A stretch of DNA of 52,194 nt from a bacterium. GTDB lineage: Bacteria; Vulcanimicrobiota; Xenobia; Xenobiales; JADMJV01. The notes under the pieces were generated by a model. It did no database searches and had not been told where the DNA came from. It was given only the letters and a program-made list of their open reading frames with translations. The stretch spans positions 1 through 52,194 of the forward strand of contig JADMJV010000151.1 of the NCBI GenBank assembly GCA_018780265.1. Direction: 5' to 3'. Made by a program: the position numbers and the translations under genes. Position 1 is the first letter of the stretch. Every line of letters starts with the position of its first letter. Positions 8,500-16,741 of this stretch are shown here, piece by piece.

Positions 8500-9276
8500 T
8501 CAGTCAGGCGGAATAGAGGCCTCGATGGCCGCTTCAAAGAGCCGAGTGATCCGGCTGTAGCCGGCGTCGTTGGGGTCTTCCAAATTGGCGTAATAGTAGT
8601 AAGGCTGGACACCGTGGTGGATGCCGTGTCCCATGAATTCTTTGTGCAAGTCGACTGGATAGACTTCGGGACGTCTCGCCGCCCGGTCGGCTAGAATCTC
8701 GTTGTAACAGGCCAGCAAGCGCGTTCCGTCGGGCCATGCAGGCAGCGGCAGGCCGGAATTCTCGATGTCGCCCCGTCCGTCGGTCGGGTCATAGATGTTG
8801 GCCAGAAAAATGCGAACGCCACCAGGAAACCGGGCATTCAGGCCATCCAGGAGCTGATCGGTGCGCTTCCCAAAGCGGCTGACCCAGGGTTGGGCTTGAT
8901 CGAAAGTGGCGCCGTACATGGCTTCCTCACGAGGGCGAGAGCGCCCGTAGTTGTGGATCAGGTCGTTGCCGCCCGTGGTGACCACCACCAGTCCCAACGT
9001 GTCGGCGGGGGCCTGCTTTACTCTCGGCAGTTGCGTTTGTAAATGGCGGCCGCTGGTGGTGGTCGACTCGGCGTAGTTGACCGCGGTGAGGTTGGGGAGC
9101 CGGGCCTTGAGTAGCACCGTCAACTGCTCGAAGTAGGCCTGGCCGGGGCTGGCGCCAAAGCCACGGGTAATGCTGTCACCCAGACCTACCAACTGAACCT
9201 TGCGCTGGCTCCAGGGGGGCGATGCCGACTGGCACCCCACCAGTAGAAGCGCTAACGTGCACAATTTTCTCCTCAT
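8500..9276 (-). CDS. SGNH/GDSL-family hydrolase, lipoprotein
   Basis: 258 residues. The N-terminus is a lipoprotein signal peptide with lipobox LLVGC (Cys15). Block I is VGLGDSITRG (Ser35) and block III is TTGGNDLI. Later come IFLANIYDPTDG and VDLHKEFMGHGIHHG. The usual C-terminal Asp-x-x-His is not present: the matching place reads NLEDPNDAGY, so another histidine (perhaps in GHGIHHG) may serve. The fold is that of esterases and lipases acting on acyl or acetyl groups; the substrate is unknown. It is convergent with the MscS gene, with 57 bases between. It resembles the SGNH gene at 27819-28496 more than the one at 21074-22129. Confidence 0.88.
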   Translation of the reverse strand: MRRKLCTLALLLVGCQSASPPWSQRKVQLVGLGDSITRGFGASPGQAYFEQLTVLLKARLPNLTAVNYAESTTTSGRHLQTQLPRVKQAPADTLGLVVVTTGGNDLIHNYGRSRPREEAMYGATFDQAQPWVSRFGKRTDQLLDGLNARFPGGVRIFLANIYDPTDGRGDIENSGLPLPAWPDGTRLLACYNEILADRAARRPEVYPVDLHKEFMGHGIHHGVQPYYYYANLEDPNDAGYSRITRLFEAAIEASIPPD

Positions 9277-9510
9277 GTTGACCCCTACGTCCCAGGGTTA
9301 CCGTTGGTTCAACCCATGTGGATCACCTCCCACGGCGAGGGTGGCAACATCGTGACGAAGAAGTGCTGGCCGGGCTGGGCCGTTCCGCAGCGCGGCTGGA
9401 ACGAGGTCCAGGACTGGCGTGCCAGCCGCCTGGATTTTGCACCACGGGTTTGATCCTCGGTGCTGTTAGACTCCTGTCCATCAGCACATCATACCGTCTT
9501 GGCCACCTGA

Positions 9511-9540
9511 CTAGAGTAGACTAGACTAGACTAGACTAGC
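9511..9540. repeat. Pentanucleotide repeat CTAGA, six units, at a gene's stop codon
   Basis: Six consecutive 5-base units, four of them CTAGA, with one variant GTAGA (9516) and one CTAGC (9536). The last unit contains the stop codon of the minus-strand gene that ends at 9536. Read on the minus strand, UAG recurs at 5-base steps and so falls in all three frames just past the stop. The rest of the 9277-9535 gap shows no convincing gene. Confidence 0.9.
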
Positions 9541-10777
9541 GGCGGTAGACTTCCAGCACGATGGGGTCGGTGGCGGGGCGGCCTCGTTTGTTGAGCAGGG
9601 TGACGGTGATTTCGAGGCGGGTATTTTTTCCGGCCCACGAGGGCGATTTGATGGGCACGGAGTAGTTGCCGCTGTCGTCGACCACACCCTGGAACTGGGC
9701 TACCTTATTTTTCTTGGGTAGGGGCTTGATGCTTACCCGGACGGTTTGACCGGCCGGACCCTGTCCTTCCACTTGAAAATTGGGGCGGACGCGGTCGCCG
9801 GTCAGGGGTTCGTCCACTCCAAAGTCGATGTCGGTGGGCTCGGTCGGGGTGGGATTGGTATTGGGCTGCCCGCCGGTGCCTTCGAGCACGAAATTCCAGT
9901 CGGAGTTGTAGACTTGCCCGTTGTTCGTGCGTCCCTCAACGCGCGCTCCGTGAGCGCCGGGTTGCAGATCGTAGTTGGGGCTCCAGGCGATGCGGTTGCC
10001 CATGCGCTCGCACTGATTGGTGACGTCGTTGTTGTCTACCAGCAAGCGTACATTGTCGTAATTAATATTGAAATCGGCTGAAATGTAGGGGCGCAGGTTA
10101 CGCATACGCGCATTCGGTGGTGGCGAGAGGTTGGAGAAAGCCTGAGAAGGGGGTTGTTGGGCGGGGGGCTTGACTTCAAAAGTCCAGTTGTAGTTGAAAT
10201 TTTGCCCTGACACGTAGGTGACCTGAGTGGCTACCTGGTGACGTCCTGGTGACAGGTCCTGATTGGGCGTAAAGCCCATGTTTCCACCCGAGAGACTGGC
10301 CATCGAGGTGACTTCGTTGCCATCCAGCCAGATGCGCCCGTTGCGCAAGGTGTCGGGGTAGTCGGCGCTGATGCGCGGGCGTAGTTCTGTGGTTGTGCTG
10401 TCGTGGGCGGGTGCCACACGAGTGACACCAGAGGGGGTGGCGGGGTTTTGGTTATTGGGATTGGCGACGGTGAAGTTCCAGCGGTTGCCAATGGGCAGCC
10501 CCAGAATGTTGATGGCGCGAGCCTCTACCTGATGCTGGCCCAGATCGATATCCCAGTTAGGCAGGAAGTTAATCACGTTACCATTTTTGTTGGACTCGTT
10601 GGTCCAGTCTCGACCGTCAATGAAAAGTTGCATGTTGCGGGCGGCCTGACCAAAATTGAAACCGATGTTGGGACGGCGAGTGTTGGTGGTGGAGTTGGCC
10701 GGCGGAAATGCCGACTGAGCCCAGGCGGGAGCCAAGCACAAGAGTCCGGTCAAAATAGTGGTTGCGGCGCGATTCAT
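9536..10777 (-). CDS. Exported protein with three Ig-like repeats plus C-terminal beta domain
   Basis: 413 residues from the ATG at 10777, chosen because GGAGG sits 4 bases ahead and a signal peptide (MNRAATTILTGLL to APAWAQS) follows; the open frame extends 17 codons further upstream without support. Three repeats of about 70 residues share the pattern RPxIxADF, then LxVDGxDVTN, then GNxIxxxPNxDLxPGxHQV, ending WNFxV. They start near residues 32, 129 and 224 and are joined by Asn/Pro-rich linkers. A fourth, different beta-rich domain (RVRPNFQVEG to the end) closes the protein. Such repeats suggest a secreted or surface-exposed adhesive or structural protein. No enzyme motif and no anchor are visible. 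Confidence 0.88.
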   Translation of the reverse strand: MNRAATTILTGLLCLAPAWAQSAFPPANSTTNTRRPNIGFNFGQAARNMQLFIDGRDWTNESNKNGNVINFLPNWDIDLGQHQVEARAINILGLPIGNRWNFTVANPNNQNPATPSGVTRVAPAHDSTTTELRPRISADYPDTLRNGRIWLDGNEVTSMASLSGGNMGFTPNQDLSPGRHQVATQVTYVSGQNFNYNWTFEVKPPAQQPPSQAFSNLSPPPNARMRNLRPYISADFNINYDNVRLLVDNNDVTNQCERMGNRIAWSPNYDLQPGAHGARVEGRTNNGQVYNSDWNFVLEGTGGQPNTNPTPTEPTDIDFGVDEPLTGDRVRPNFQVEGQGPAGQTVRVSIKPLPKKNKVAQFQGVVDDSGNYSVPIKSPSWAGKNTRLEITVTLLNKRGRPATDPIVLEVYRR

Positions 10778-10912
10778 GGAACCTCCAAGCATTTTTGAGA
10801 ACGGGGCGTTCTCGTGAGGGTAGACCAATTCCCCCCAGGCAAAGGCTAACTCTTGAGAGATGGTGGTGGCATGACAGGTTCTGACAGTTCGGCCGGAAGT
10901 TCACATTCTGTT

Positions 10913-10942
10913 TTGGATAGTGCTCAGGACTGGACATACAAT
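10913..10942 (+). promoter_or_regulatory. Candidate promoter for the small membrane protein gene
   Basis: TTGGAT (10913-10918), an 18-base spacer and TACAAT (10937-10942) lie 42 bases before the next start codon. The match to the sigma-70 pattern is moderate, and no other good candidate is present in this 206-base divergent gap. Confidence 0.35.
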
Positions 10943-10983
10943 TTGACCATACAGATACATTGCACAGAGTTAGAGGAGTCACC

Positions 10984-11478
10984 ATGAAAATCAGCACATC
11001 CCCCAATTTTACCTTGAACGCCCCCAACAACAAGCCCCCGGCGCCCAAGCCCGAGCCCCCGGCTCAAAAGCCCGATGGAGTGGAACTCTCGGACGGTAAA
11101 GGCGTGCCTCAGGTAAACCTGGCCATCCTCGGTGGAGCCGTGGCCGTGGGGGCGGTGGCCGTGGGAGCCGGTTTAGGTGTTGCCGCCGGACTGCATGGCG
11201 GTTTGCCGGCCAAAGTCATCGCTTTGGGCAGTGTGCCGGGTCTGGCCATCGCGGGCGCTCTGATTGGCGGCTTGGCTTTTGAAAAGTTTGGTCCTTCCAG
11301 CAGCGAGTATCGGGCCATCGGTGGCTTGATGGTGGGTGGCCTGGTAGGCGGAGTCGCTGGCCTGGCTCAAGCCTTCATGGTCTCCGGCGGAGGCCCCATC
11401 GCGGCCACCACGCTGGGCATCTCCGGCGGCTTGACGGGTCTGTCCCTTCTCTTTAAGATGGCCGCCTCCGAGAACTAG
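10984..11478 (+). CDS. Small Gly/Ala-rich membrane protein
   Basis: 164 residues from the ATG at 10984, preceded by AGAGGAG; a GTG or TTG further up is less likely. A Pro/Lys-rich soluble N-terminus (1-40, with PPAPKPEPPAQKPDG) is followed by four or five glycine-rich hydrophobic segments (about 45-160, with patterns such as GGAVAVGAVAVGAGLG and GGLMVGGLVGGVAG). GxxxG-type packing suggests a helix bundle in the membrane. I recognise no family. Its stop overlaps the stop of the convergent phosphate transporter by 4 bases. Confidence 0.75.
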   Translation: MKISTSPNFTLNAPNNKPPAPKPEPPAQKPDGVELSDGKGVPQVNLAILGGAVAVGAVAVGAGLGVAAGLHGGLPAKVIALGSVPGLAIAGALIGGLAFEKFGPSSSEYRAIGGLMVGGLVGGVAGLAQAFMVSGGGPIAATTLGISGGLTGLSLLFKMAASEN

Positions 11479-12953
11479 AGCAACTGGCGCAGAGCCACAT
11501 ACAGCAGGCTGGCCAAACCCATGGTGGCCGGCAGCGTTAAAACCCAGGCCAGCGCAATGTTGGCCAGGGTTTTTTGCTGTAGGCCCGACTGGTTGGCCAG
11601 CATGGTCCCGGCGATTCCAGAGGACAGGATATGGGTGGTACTCATGGGCAGCCCCCATCTGTCCCCTGCCAGAATGGTCCCCATGGTTACGCTTTGGGCC
11701 ACCAGGCCCTGCCCATAAGTGAGACCGGCCTTGCCAATTTTCTCACCTACCGTTATCACCACGCGTTTCCAGCCCACCATGGTTCCCAGGCCGAGTGCGA
11801 ATGCGACCAACAGTTTGACCCACTCGGACACGTACTCAATGAGGGTGCTAAACTCCACCTCCAAGGAATGCAGTTCTTGGCGCTGGACCGAGTTGGGCTG
11901 TAAGTCTTTGTTTTCCCGAGCCCTTTGCAGAGCTCGCACCAACAGCATTCCGTCGCTGCGCAACTGCCAGCGTTGCTCAGGTGGGATTTGGCGGAATGAA
12001 GTGATGGTGCGGAATCTCTCATGCAGTTGGGCCGTCTCGACGGCCATGGCCTGAATAACCTCAGCCGACATCGGCCTTCCACTCAGGTAGCCTTCCAGGA
12101 TGGCCGGTGCCTCCTTGAGCTGAACCTCGGAATGGGTCGGTGACAGGTCGATCAGGATTTGATACACCCGGCTGGTGGATCTGCGAATCTTATCGAGATC
12201 GGCATGCGGGGCGCGCAGATTGAGCGCGAAACTGAAAGGGGCCATGCCGATCATAATCAGCATAATCAGACCCATGCCTTTCTGGCCGTCATTGGACCCG
12301 TGGGCAAAGCTTACTCCGGCACAGGTCGTCACCAGCAGGCCTCGGATCCAGGCGGGGGGCGCGGCGCCGGGGTCCGCGGCAGGCTGGTAAAGTTTAGGAC
12401 TTTTCAGCGTCGACTTGAGCAGCACCAGGGCAAAGAAGGCAACCCCGAAGCCCACCAGTGGCGATATGAGTAAAGAGATGCCCACTTTGTAGGCCGCCTG
12501 CCAGTGGACACCCTGGCCAAAGGTCAGCCCCGGGGTGACCACCGAGTGAGTCAGTCCCACTCCGATGATGGCTCCGATCAGGGCGTGACTGCTGGAGGCC
12601 GGGATGCCCAGATACCAGGTGCCCAGGTTCCATAGCAGGGCCCCAAACAAGACTGCAAAGATGACGGCGAACTCGCCTCCCCAACCGCCCATCAGCACCT
12701 CTACCGGAAGCAGGTTGACAACCGAGTAGGCAACTCCTACGCCGCTGGCCAGCACCCCCAGGAAATTGAACAGGCCGGACAGCATCACGGCCCGCGTAGG
12801 TGTCATGGACCGTGTGTAAATGACCGTGGCCACGGCGTTGGCCGTGTCGTGGAAACCGTTGATGAACTCATAACCCAGCGCGATGAAGAGAGCTACCGAC
12901 AGCGCCAGCAGGGTTCCCCATTCGGGTATTGAGTCGAAAAAGACACTTTCCAC
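11475..12953 (-). CDS. pitA: PiT-family inorganic phosphate transporter
   Basis: 492 residues, like E. coli PitA (about 500). The N-terminal half has the family signature GFHDTANAVATVIYTRSM and the C-terminal half has the second copy around GWKRVVITVGEKIGKAG and GLPMSTTHILSSGIAG. GSNDGQKGMGLIMLIM closes the first half. A hydrophilic central loop of about 150 residues separates the two halves. The family carries metal-phosphate into the cell with protons or sodium. The start lies 9 bases downstream of the stop of pckG on the same strand, so the two are probably co-transcribed. Confidence 0.95.
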   Translation of the reverse strand: MESVFFDSIPEWGTLLALSVALFIALGYEFINGFHDTANAVATVIYTRSMTPTRAVMLSGLFNFLGVLASGVGVAYSVVNLLPVEVLMGGWGGEFAVIFAVLFGALLWNLGTWYLGIPASSSHALIGAIIGVGLTHSVVTPGLTFGQGVHWQAAYKVGISLLISPLVGFGVAFFALVLLKSTLKSPKLYQPAADPGAAPPAWIRGLLVTTCAGVSFAHGSNDGQKGMGLIMLIMIGMAPFSFALNLRAPHADLDKIRRSTSRVYQILIDLSPTHSEVQLKEAPAILEGYLSGRPMSAEVIQAMAVETAQLHERFRTITSFRQIPPEQRWQLRSDGMLLVRALQRARENKDLQPNSVQRQELHSLEVEFSTLIEYVSEWVKLLVAFALGLGTMVGWKRVVITVGEKIGKAGLTYGQGLVAQSVTMGTILAGDRWGLPMSTTHILSSGIAGTMLANQSGLQQKTLANIALAWVLTLPATMGLASLLYVALRQLL

Positions 12954-12962
12954 GACGAAATC

Positions 12963-14804
12963 CTATTTGGGCGGGTGAATTTGGGCCGGTGAGCGCCACA
13001 GGCGCGAGACCAACAGTTCTTTTTCCATCAAGAAGTCCAGCGGGAGTTTGTCCTTGAGGGTAAGGAAAAACTGCTCATGGGCCACGGTCTGCATCTTGAA
13101 GGCTTCGCGGTCCATGGTCATCAGGCGATTGAATTGATCATGGGTGTAGTCCAGTCCGGTCCAGTCCAGGTCGCGGTAGCGGGGCATCCAGCCTATCGGA
13201 GTTTCCACTCCGTATCCGTGCCCTTGGGCGCGTTCGACGATCCATTTGAGGACGCGCATATTCTGACCGTAGCCGGGCCACAAGAATTGTCCCCCTTCGT
13301 CCTTGAGGAACCAGTTGACGCGGAAAATGCGCGGCGGTTCGGGAAGTTTGCGGCCCATGCTCAGCCAGTGGTCGAAATATTCGGCCATGTGGTAACCACA
13401 GAAGGGCAGCATGGCCATGGGGTCGCGGCGGAAGTCGCCCGTTTTGCCGGCAGCTGCGGCCGTTTTCTCGGACCCCAGCGTGGCCGCCAGATAGACGCCA
13501 TGGCCCCAGTTGAAGGATTGATAGACCAGTGGCTGGTTCTGGCTGGCCCGGCCGCCGAAGATAAAGGCCTTGATGGGGACCCCGTCAGGGTCCTCCCAGG
13601 CCGGGTCGATAGTGGGACACTGCGAGGCGGGGGCTGTGAAGCGCGAATTGGGATGGGCCGCTTTGCGTCCGCAGCCGGGGGTCCAGTCCTGGCCGGTCCA
13701 GTCCACGAGTTTCTCGGGCGGGATGTCCGTCATGCCCTCCCACCACACGTCGCCATCTGGAGTGAGTCCCACGTTGGTGAAGATGGTGTTTTTGGCGCAT
13801 GTCTCCATGGCCATAGAGTTGCTTTCGTAACTCGTGCCAGGGGCTACTCCAAAAAAGCCGGCTTCGGGATTGATGGCGTGAAGGGCACCACTGGGGGAGG
13901 GCTTGATCCAGGCGATATCGTCGCCCACTGTGAAGATTTTCCAGCCTTCGAAGCCTTTGGGCGGGATCATCATGGCGAAGTTGGTCTTGCCACAGGCGCT
14001 GGGGAAGGCCGCCGCCACGTAGGTCTTTTCGCCTTGAGGCGACTCGACGCCCAGAATCAGCATGTGTTCGGCCATCCAGCCTTCGTCACGGCCCATGGCC
14101 GAGGCGATGCGCAAGGCCAGACATTTTTTGCCTAGCAGGGCATTGCCCCCGTAGCCGCTGCCGTAGCTCCAGATTTCGCGGTCCTCGGGGAAGTGCACAA
14201 TGTATTTCTGATTGTGGTTGCAGGGCCAGGGAGCGTCTATCTCGCCCGAATTGAGGGGCACGCCCACCGAGTGCAGGCAGGGCACAAATTCGCCGTTCTG
14301 GCCCAGCACGTCCCAGACCGCCGAGCCCATGCGCGTCATGATTTTCATATTGACCACGACATAGGGCGAATCGCTTAACTGTATGCCGATGCGGGAGATG
14401 TGCGAGCCGATCGGCCCCATGCTGAAAGGGACGACGTACATGGTACGACCGCGCATGCTGCCTTGAAACAGGCCGGTCAACTTGTCGCGCATCTCTTTGG
14501 GGTCCATCCAGTTGTTGGTGGGCCCGGCGTCCTTTTCGAAGCGGCTGCAAATAAAGGTGCGGTCTTCCACGCGAGCGACATCGTCGGGGTGGGAGCGAGC
14601 TAGAAAGCTGTTGGGGCGCTTCTCGGGATTGAGACGAATGAAAGTGCCGGCCTCGACCATTTGTTGGCAAAGACGGTCGTATTCTTGCTGGGAACCGTCG
14701 CACCAGTAGACGTGCTCTGGTTGGCACAACTCGCTCACGCGGGTGATCCAGTCGAGAATGGTTTGGTGCTGACAGTTACGGGGGGGGCTTAGAAGTACAG
14801 GCAT
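12963..14804 (-). CDS. pckG: Phosphoenolpyruvate carboxykinase (GTP)
   Basis: 613 residues from the ATG at 14804 (AAAGGGACG ahead), the normal length. The open frame runs further upstream, but that part has no PEPCK similarity. Seen are RFEKDAGPTNNWMDP, the nucleotide P-loop FPSACGKTNFAMM, the metal-binding GDDIAWI, and FGGRASQNQPLVYQSFNWGH (given here as a near-continuous family block). The enzyme converts oxaloacetate and GTP to phosphoenolpyruvate, GDP and CO2, the entry to gluconeogenesis. It sits directly upstream of the phosphate transporter gene. The 198 bases before it are shared with a divergent lipoprotein gene; I find no strong promoter there. Confidence 0.96.
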   Translation of the reverse strand: MPVLLSPPRNCQHQTILDWITRVSELCQPEHVYWCDGSQQEYDRLCQQMVEAGTFIRLNPEKRPNSFLARSHPDDVARVEDRTFICSRFEKDAGPTNNWMDPKEMRDKLTGLFQGSMRGRTMYVVPFSMGPIGSHISRIGIQLSDSPYVVVNMKIMTRMGSAVWDVLGQNGEFVPCLHSVGVPLNSGEIDAPWPCNHNQKYIVHFPEDREIWSYGSGYGGNALLGKKCLALRIASAMGRDEGWMAEHMLILGVESPQGEKTYVAAAFPSACGKTNFAMMIPPKGFEGWKIFTVGDDIAWIKPSPSGALHAINPEAGFFGVAPGTSYESNSMAMETCAKNTIFTNVGLTPDGDVWWEGMTDIPPEKLVDWTGQDWTPGCGRKAAHPNSRFTAPASQCPTIDPAWEDPDGVPIKAFIFGGRASQNQPLVYQSFNWGHGVYLAATLGSEKTAAAAGKTGDFRRDPMAMLPFCGYHMAEYFDHWLSMGRKLPEPPRIFRVNWFLKDEGGQFLWPGYGQNMRVLKWIVERAQGHGYGVETPIGWMPRYRDLDWTGLDYTHDQFNRLMTMDREAFKMQTVAHEQFFLTLKDKLPLDFLMEKELLVSRLWRSPAQIHPPK

Positions 14805-15002
14805 AACGTCCCTTTCCGGCTCGGCGAGATTGTGCCACTGCTTTCCCGAACCTCCCGGCCGCGCCCTGCTACAGTCGGATGTCAGGGGAAACCATTGCCG
14901 GGCGAAGAATTTGTGCCGCGCACTCTCGCAGGCCCTGGGGAATGGCGTTGCAGGTCGATTCCTTCCAGAGGGTAACTTGGCTCCCGTGACCAAAGGGGCG
15001 TG

Positions 15003-15485
15003 ATGCGTAAAATCCTTGCTCTCGCCCTCATTCTGGTCGGTTGTGCCGCACAACCGACTCCCTCTCCCTCTCCAACCTCAACAGTGTCGGGTTACGAATA
15101 CGTGCTGCCCGGCAGTCCCCATCTGCGCGTGCGTTTCCCCTCTACGCCCAAAGAAAGCAGCGAATTCAAGAGTGGGGTGAAAGTGGATTTCGCCGCCTGC
15201 CTTCACGAAGGGCAAACGTTCACGGCCTACGCCCGCGGACTGGGGCCGATGGACCAGGGCAAAACGTTAGAACAGCTCTGTGTGGCACCCATGCGCGAAG
15301 TTGGGGAGCCGACCGAAATACGGACCACCTACGCTGGCGGCTACAGTGCCGTCGAAGCATCCGTTCGAGGCGCGAGGATGCGGGTGTTCTTCAAGGATAA
15401 CAGGCTCTACGTGCTTTCCGTCCCCCTGCCGGTAACTCCCAGCGCCCAGGCCTTTCTAGACTCTTTCGGTCAACAGGGTACCTGA
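15003..15485 (+). CDS. Small lipoprotein of unknown function
   Basis: 160 residues. It opens with a lipoprotein signal peptide (MRKILALALILVGCAAQ, lipobox LVGC), then a short Ser/Pro/Thr linker (PTPSPSPTSTV). The globular part has alternating beta-like stretches (LRVRFPSTPKES, MRVFFKDNRLYVLSVPLP). A GTG three bases upstream is an equally possible start. I recognise no family, but its size and ending (AQAFLDSF) resemble the lipoprotein at 46952-47512 (STFLALVKSFEL), so the two may be distant relatives. Confidence 0.72.
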   Translation: MRKILALALILVGCAAQPTPSPSPTSTVSGYEYVLPGSPHLRVRFPSTPKESSEFKSGVKVDFAACLHEGQTFTAYARGLGPMDQGKTLEQLCVAPMREVGEPTEIRTTYAGGYSAVEASVRGARMRVFFKDNRLYVLSVPLPVTPSAQAFLDSFGQQGT

Positions 15486-15690
15486 TGTCTCGTCTGGAGA
15501 GGTCCTTCCGCATGATGGAAAAAGGCGAAACTGTCCGATATCGCGCCACTCAATGCCCACTTCGCAGGGCAAGCTGAAAAACGAACTGTTCGGGGACGCC
15601 GCCCATCAGATCCTGGCCGACTACGCCCACGCCAATGAGACGAGCGGCGACAATCGCGTGCTTGATGTCACCCGCTCGCTGTACTCCAGG
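15486..15690. other. Gap between lipoprotein and FlhA-like genes; possible gene remnant
   Basis: 205 bases. An open frame from the ATG at 15553 reads KLKNELFGDAAHQILADYA and runs on antisense into the FlhA-like gene. The first part has the look of coding sequence (charged helix), but no matching continuation exists. I see no terminator. Confidence 0.3.
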
Positions 15691-16731
15691 CTAGAGTTCG
15701 GCGGTGCCCACGGAGGTGACGGAGTAGTAGGGCAGCAATTCCTCGAAAGAGAGGACCACCAGGCCGGGAAAGTCTTTCTGGATAAGCCGGCGCAGCACCA
15801 GGCGGGCCCCCGAGCTGGTGACCAGTATCGGCTGAAGGCCGCTGTCTCGCATGTCGGTGTCCACCTTTTTCACGGCTGTGAGAATCAGGTCGGGGCTGGT
15901 GTTGCTGAGTACGGCGGCCTCCAGCTTGGGACCCACCGCGGTAACCGACATCTTGCCGTCGCTGACCAGGTCTTTCAGGACGCTGCCGGCCAGTTCAATG
16001 CGTGCGGCTTCGCTGATGCTCTCCGCCGTAGACTGCGGCGAGGCCAGCACCAGTTCGGAAAGGGTCTCGAGGTCGCGCACCGGCACCCCTTCGGCCAGCA
16101 GGTTGCGGATCACGGCCAGCAATTTGTCGCGCAGGACCGGTTCGCCGTTTACCCGCTCTACCAGGACCGGCTGCGTCTTGCGCAGGGTGGCAAAACCGGC
16201 CTGCAGGTGATCGGCGGTGTAGAGCTCGACACAACGAGTGCGGCATAGCTCCGTCATGTGCGTGGCCCAAACCGACACCGGGTCAAAGATCAAAAAGCCC
16301 ATTTGTTCGACCTTGTCTTTGTCGGCGACCGGTATCCACTTGGCGGGCATGCCGTAGGTCGGATCGTGCACGAAGGGGCCGGGTAGATTGGCTAGCTTGG
16401 CCTCTTGGCCCATGGCCAAAAGCCGGTTGGCCTCCAGTTTGTATTCACCGATCGTGACGCCGCCGGAGAGAATTTTGTATTCATCAGGGCCCAGAGCGGG
16501 GGCAGGTAGGAACCGCCCACCCGGTAGCATCCAGCCGATTTCCAGCATCAGGTTACGGCGAATGGATGTGGTTCGGTTGGTGAAACTCTCGGCGGCGGCC
16601 AGAGGGGCCAGGTCGCTGCCCAGCCGGACTTCAAAGACCGGGCTGGCCACCACCTTGTCAATTTCGGGCGAGGCGCCCGCCACCAGTGGGGCGGTCAGGC
16701 TGAGAAGCAGGAACGTGCAAAGTTTAAGCAT
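15691..16731 (-). CDS. Exported stand-alone FlhA/SctV C-terminal (cytoplasmic-type) domain protein, copy 1
   Basis: 346 residues. FlhA is normally about 700 residues: eight membrane helices, then a cytoplasmic domain that binds export substrates. Here the membrane half is absent and replaced by a signal peptide (MLKLCTFLLLSLTAPLVAGA). The remainder follows the FlhA C-domain from end to end: VFEVRLGSDLAPL, RRNLMLEIGWMLPGGRF, EYKILSGGVTIGEYKL, TYGMPAKWIP, GFLIFDPVSVWATHMTEL, NLLAEGVPVRDLETLSELV and, at the end, PGLVVLSFEELLPYYSVTSV. GGAGA sits 5 bases before the ATG. It is the second gene of a pair with a 10-base gap. If the signal is cleaved, the protein is periplasmic, where no FlhA role is known. 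A retained N-terminal anchor is the alternative. Confidence 0.87.
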   Translation of the reverse strand: MLKLCTFLLLSLTAPLVAGASPEIDKVVASPVFEVRLGSDLAPLAAAESFTNRTTSIRRNLMLEIGWMLPGGRFLPAPALGPDEYKILSGGVTIGEYKLEANRLLAMGQEAKLANLPGPFVHDPTYGMPAKWIPVADKDKVEQMGFLIFDPVSVWATHMTELCRTRCVELYTADHLQAGFATLRKTQPVLVERVNGEPVLRDKLLAVIRNLLAEGVPVRDLETLSELVLASPQSTAESISEAARIELAGSVLKDLVSDGKMSVTAVGPKLEAAVLSNTSPDLILTAVKKVDTDMRDSGLQPILVTSSGARLVLRRLIQKDFPGLVVLSFEELLPYYSVTSVGTAEL

Positions 16732-16741
16732 GGCGGTCTCC

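Noticed and set aside
9318..9331. GGATCACCTCC resembling the 3' end of 16S rRNA
   Set aside because: Only 11 bases match and nothing upstream looks like rRNA; chance similarity.
9318..9524. Open frame of 68 codons in the gap before the Ig-repeat gene
   Set aside because: No ribosome site, odd composition and no recognisable pattern; it ends in the CTAGA repeat by chance.
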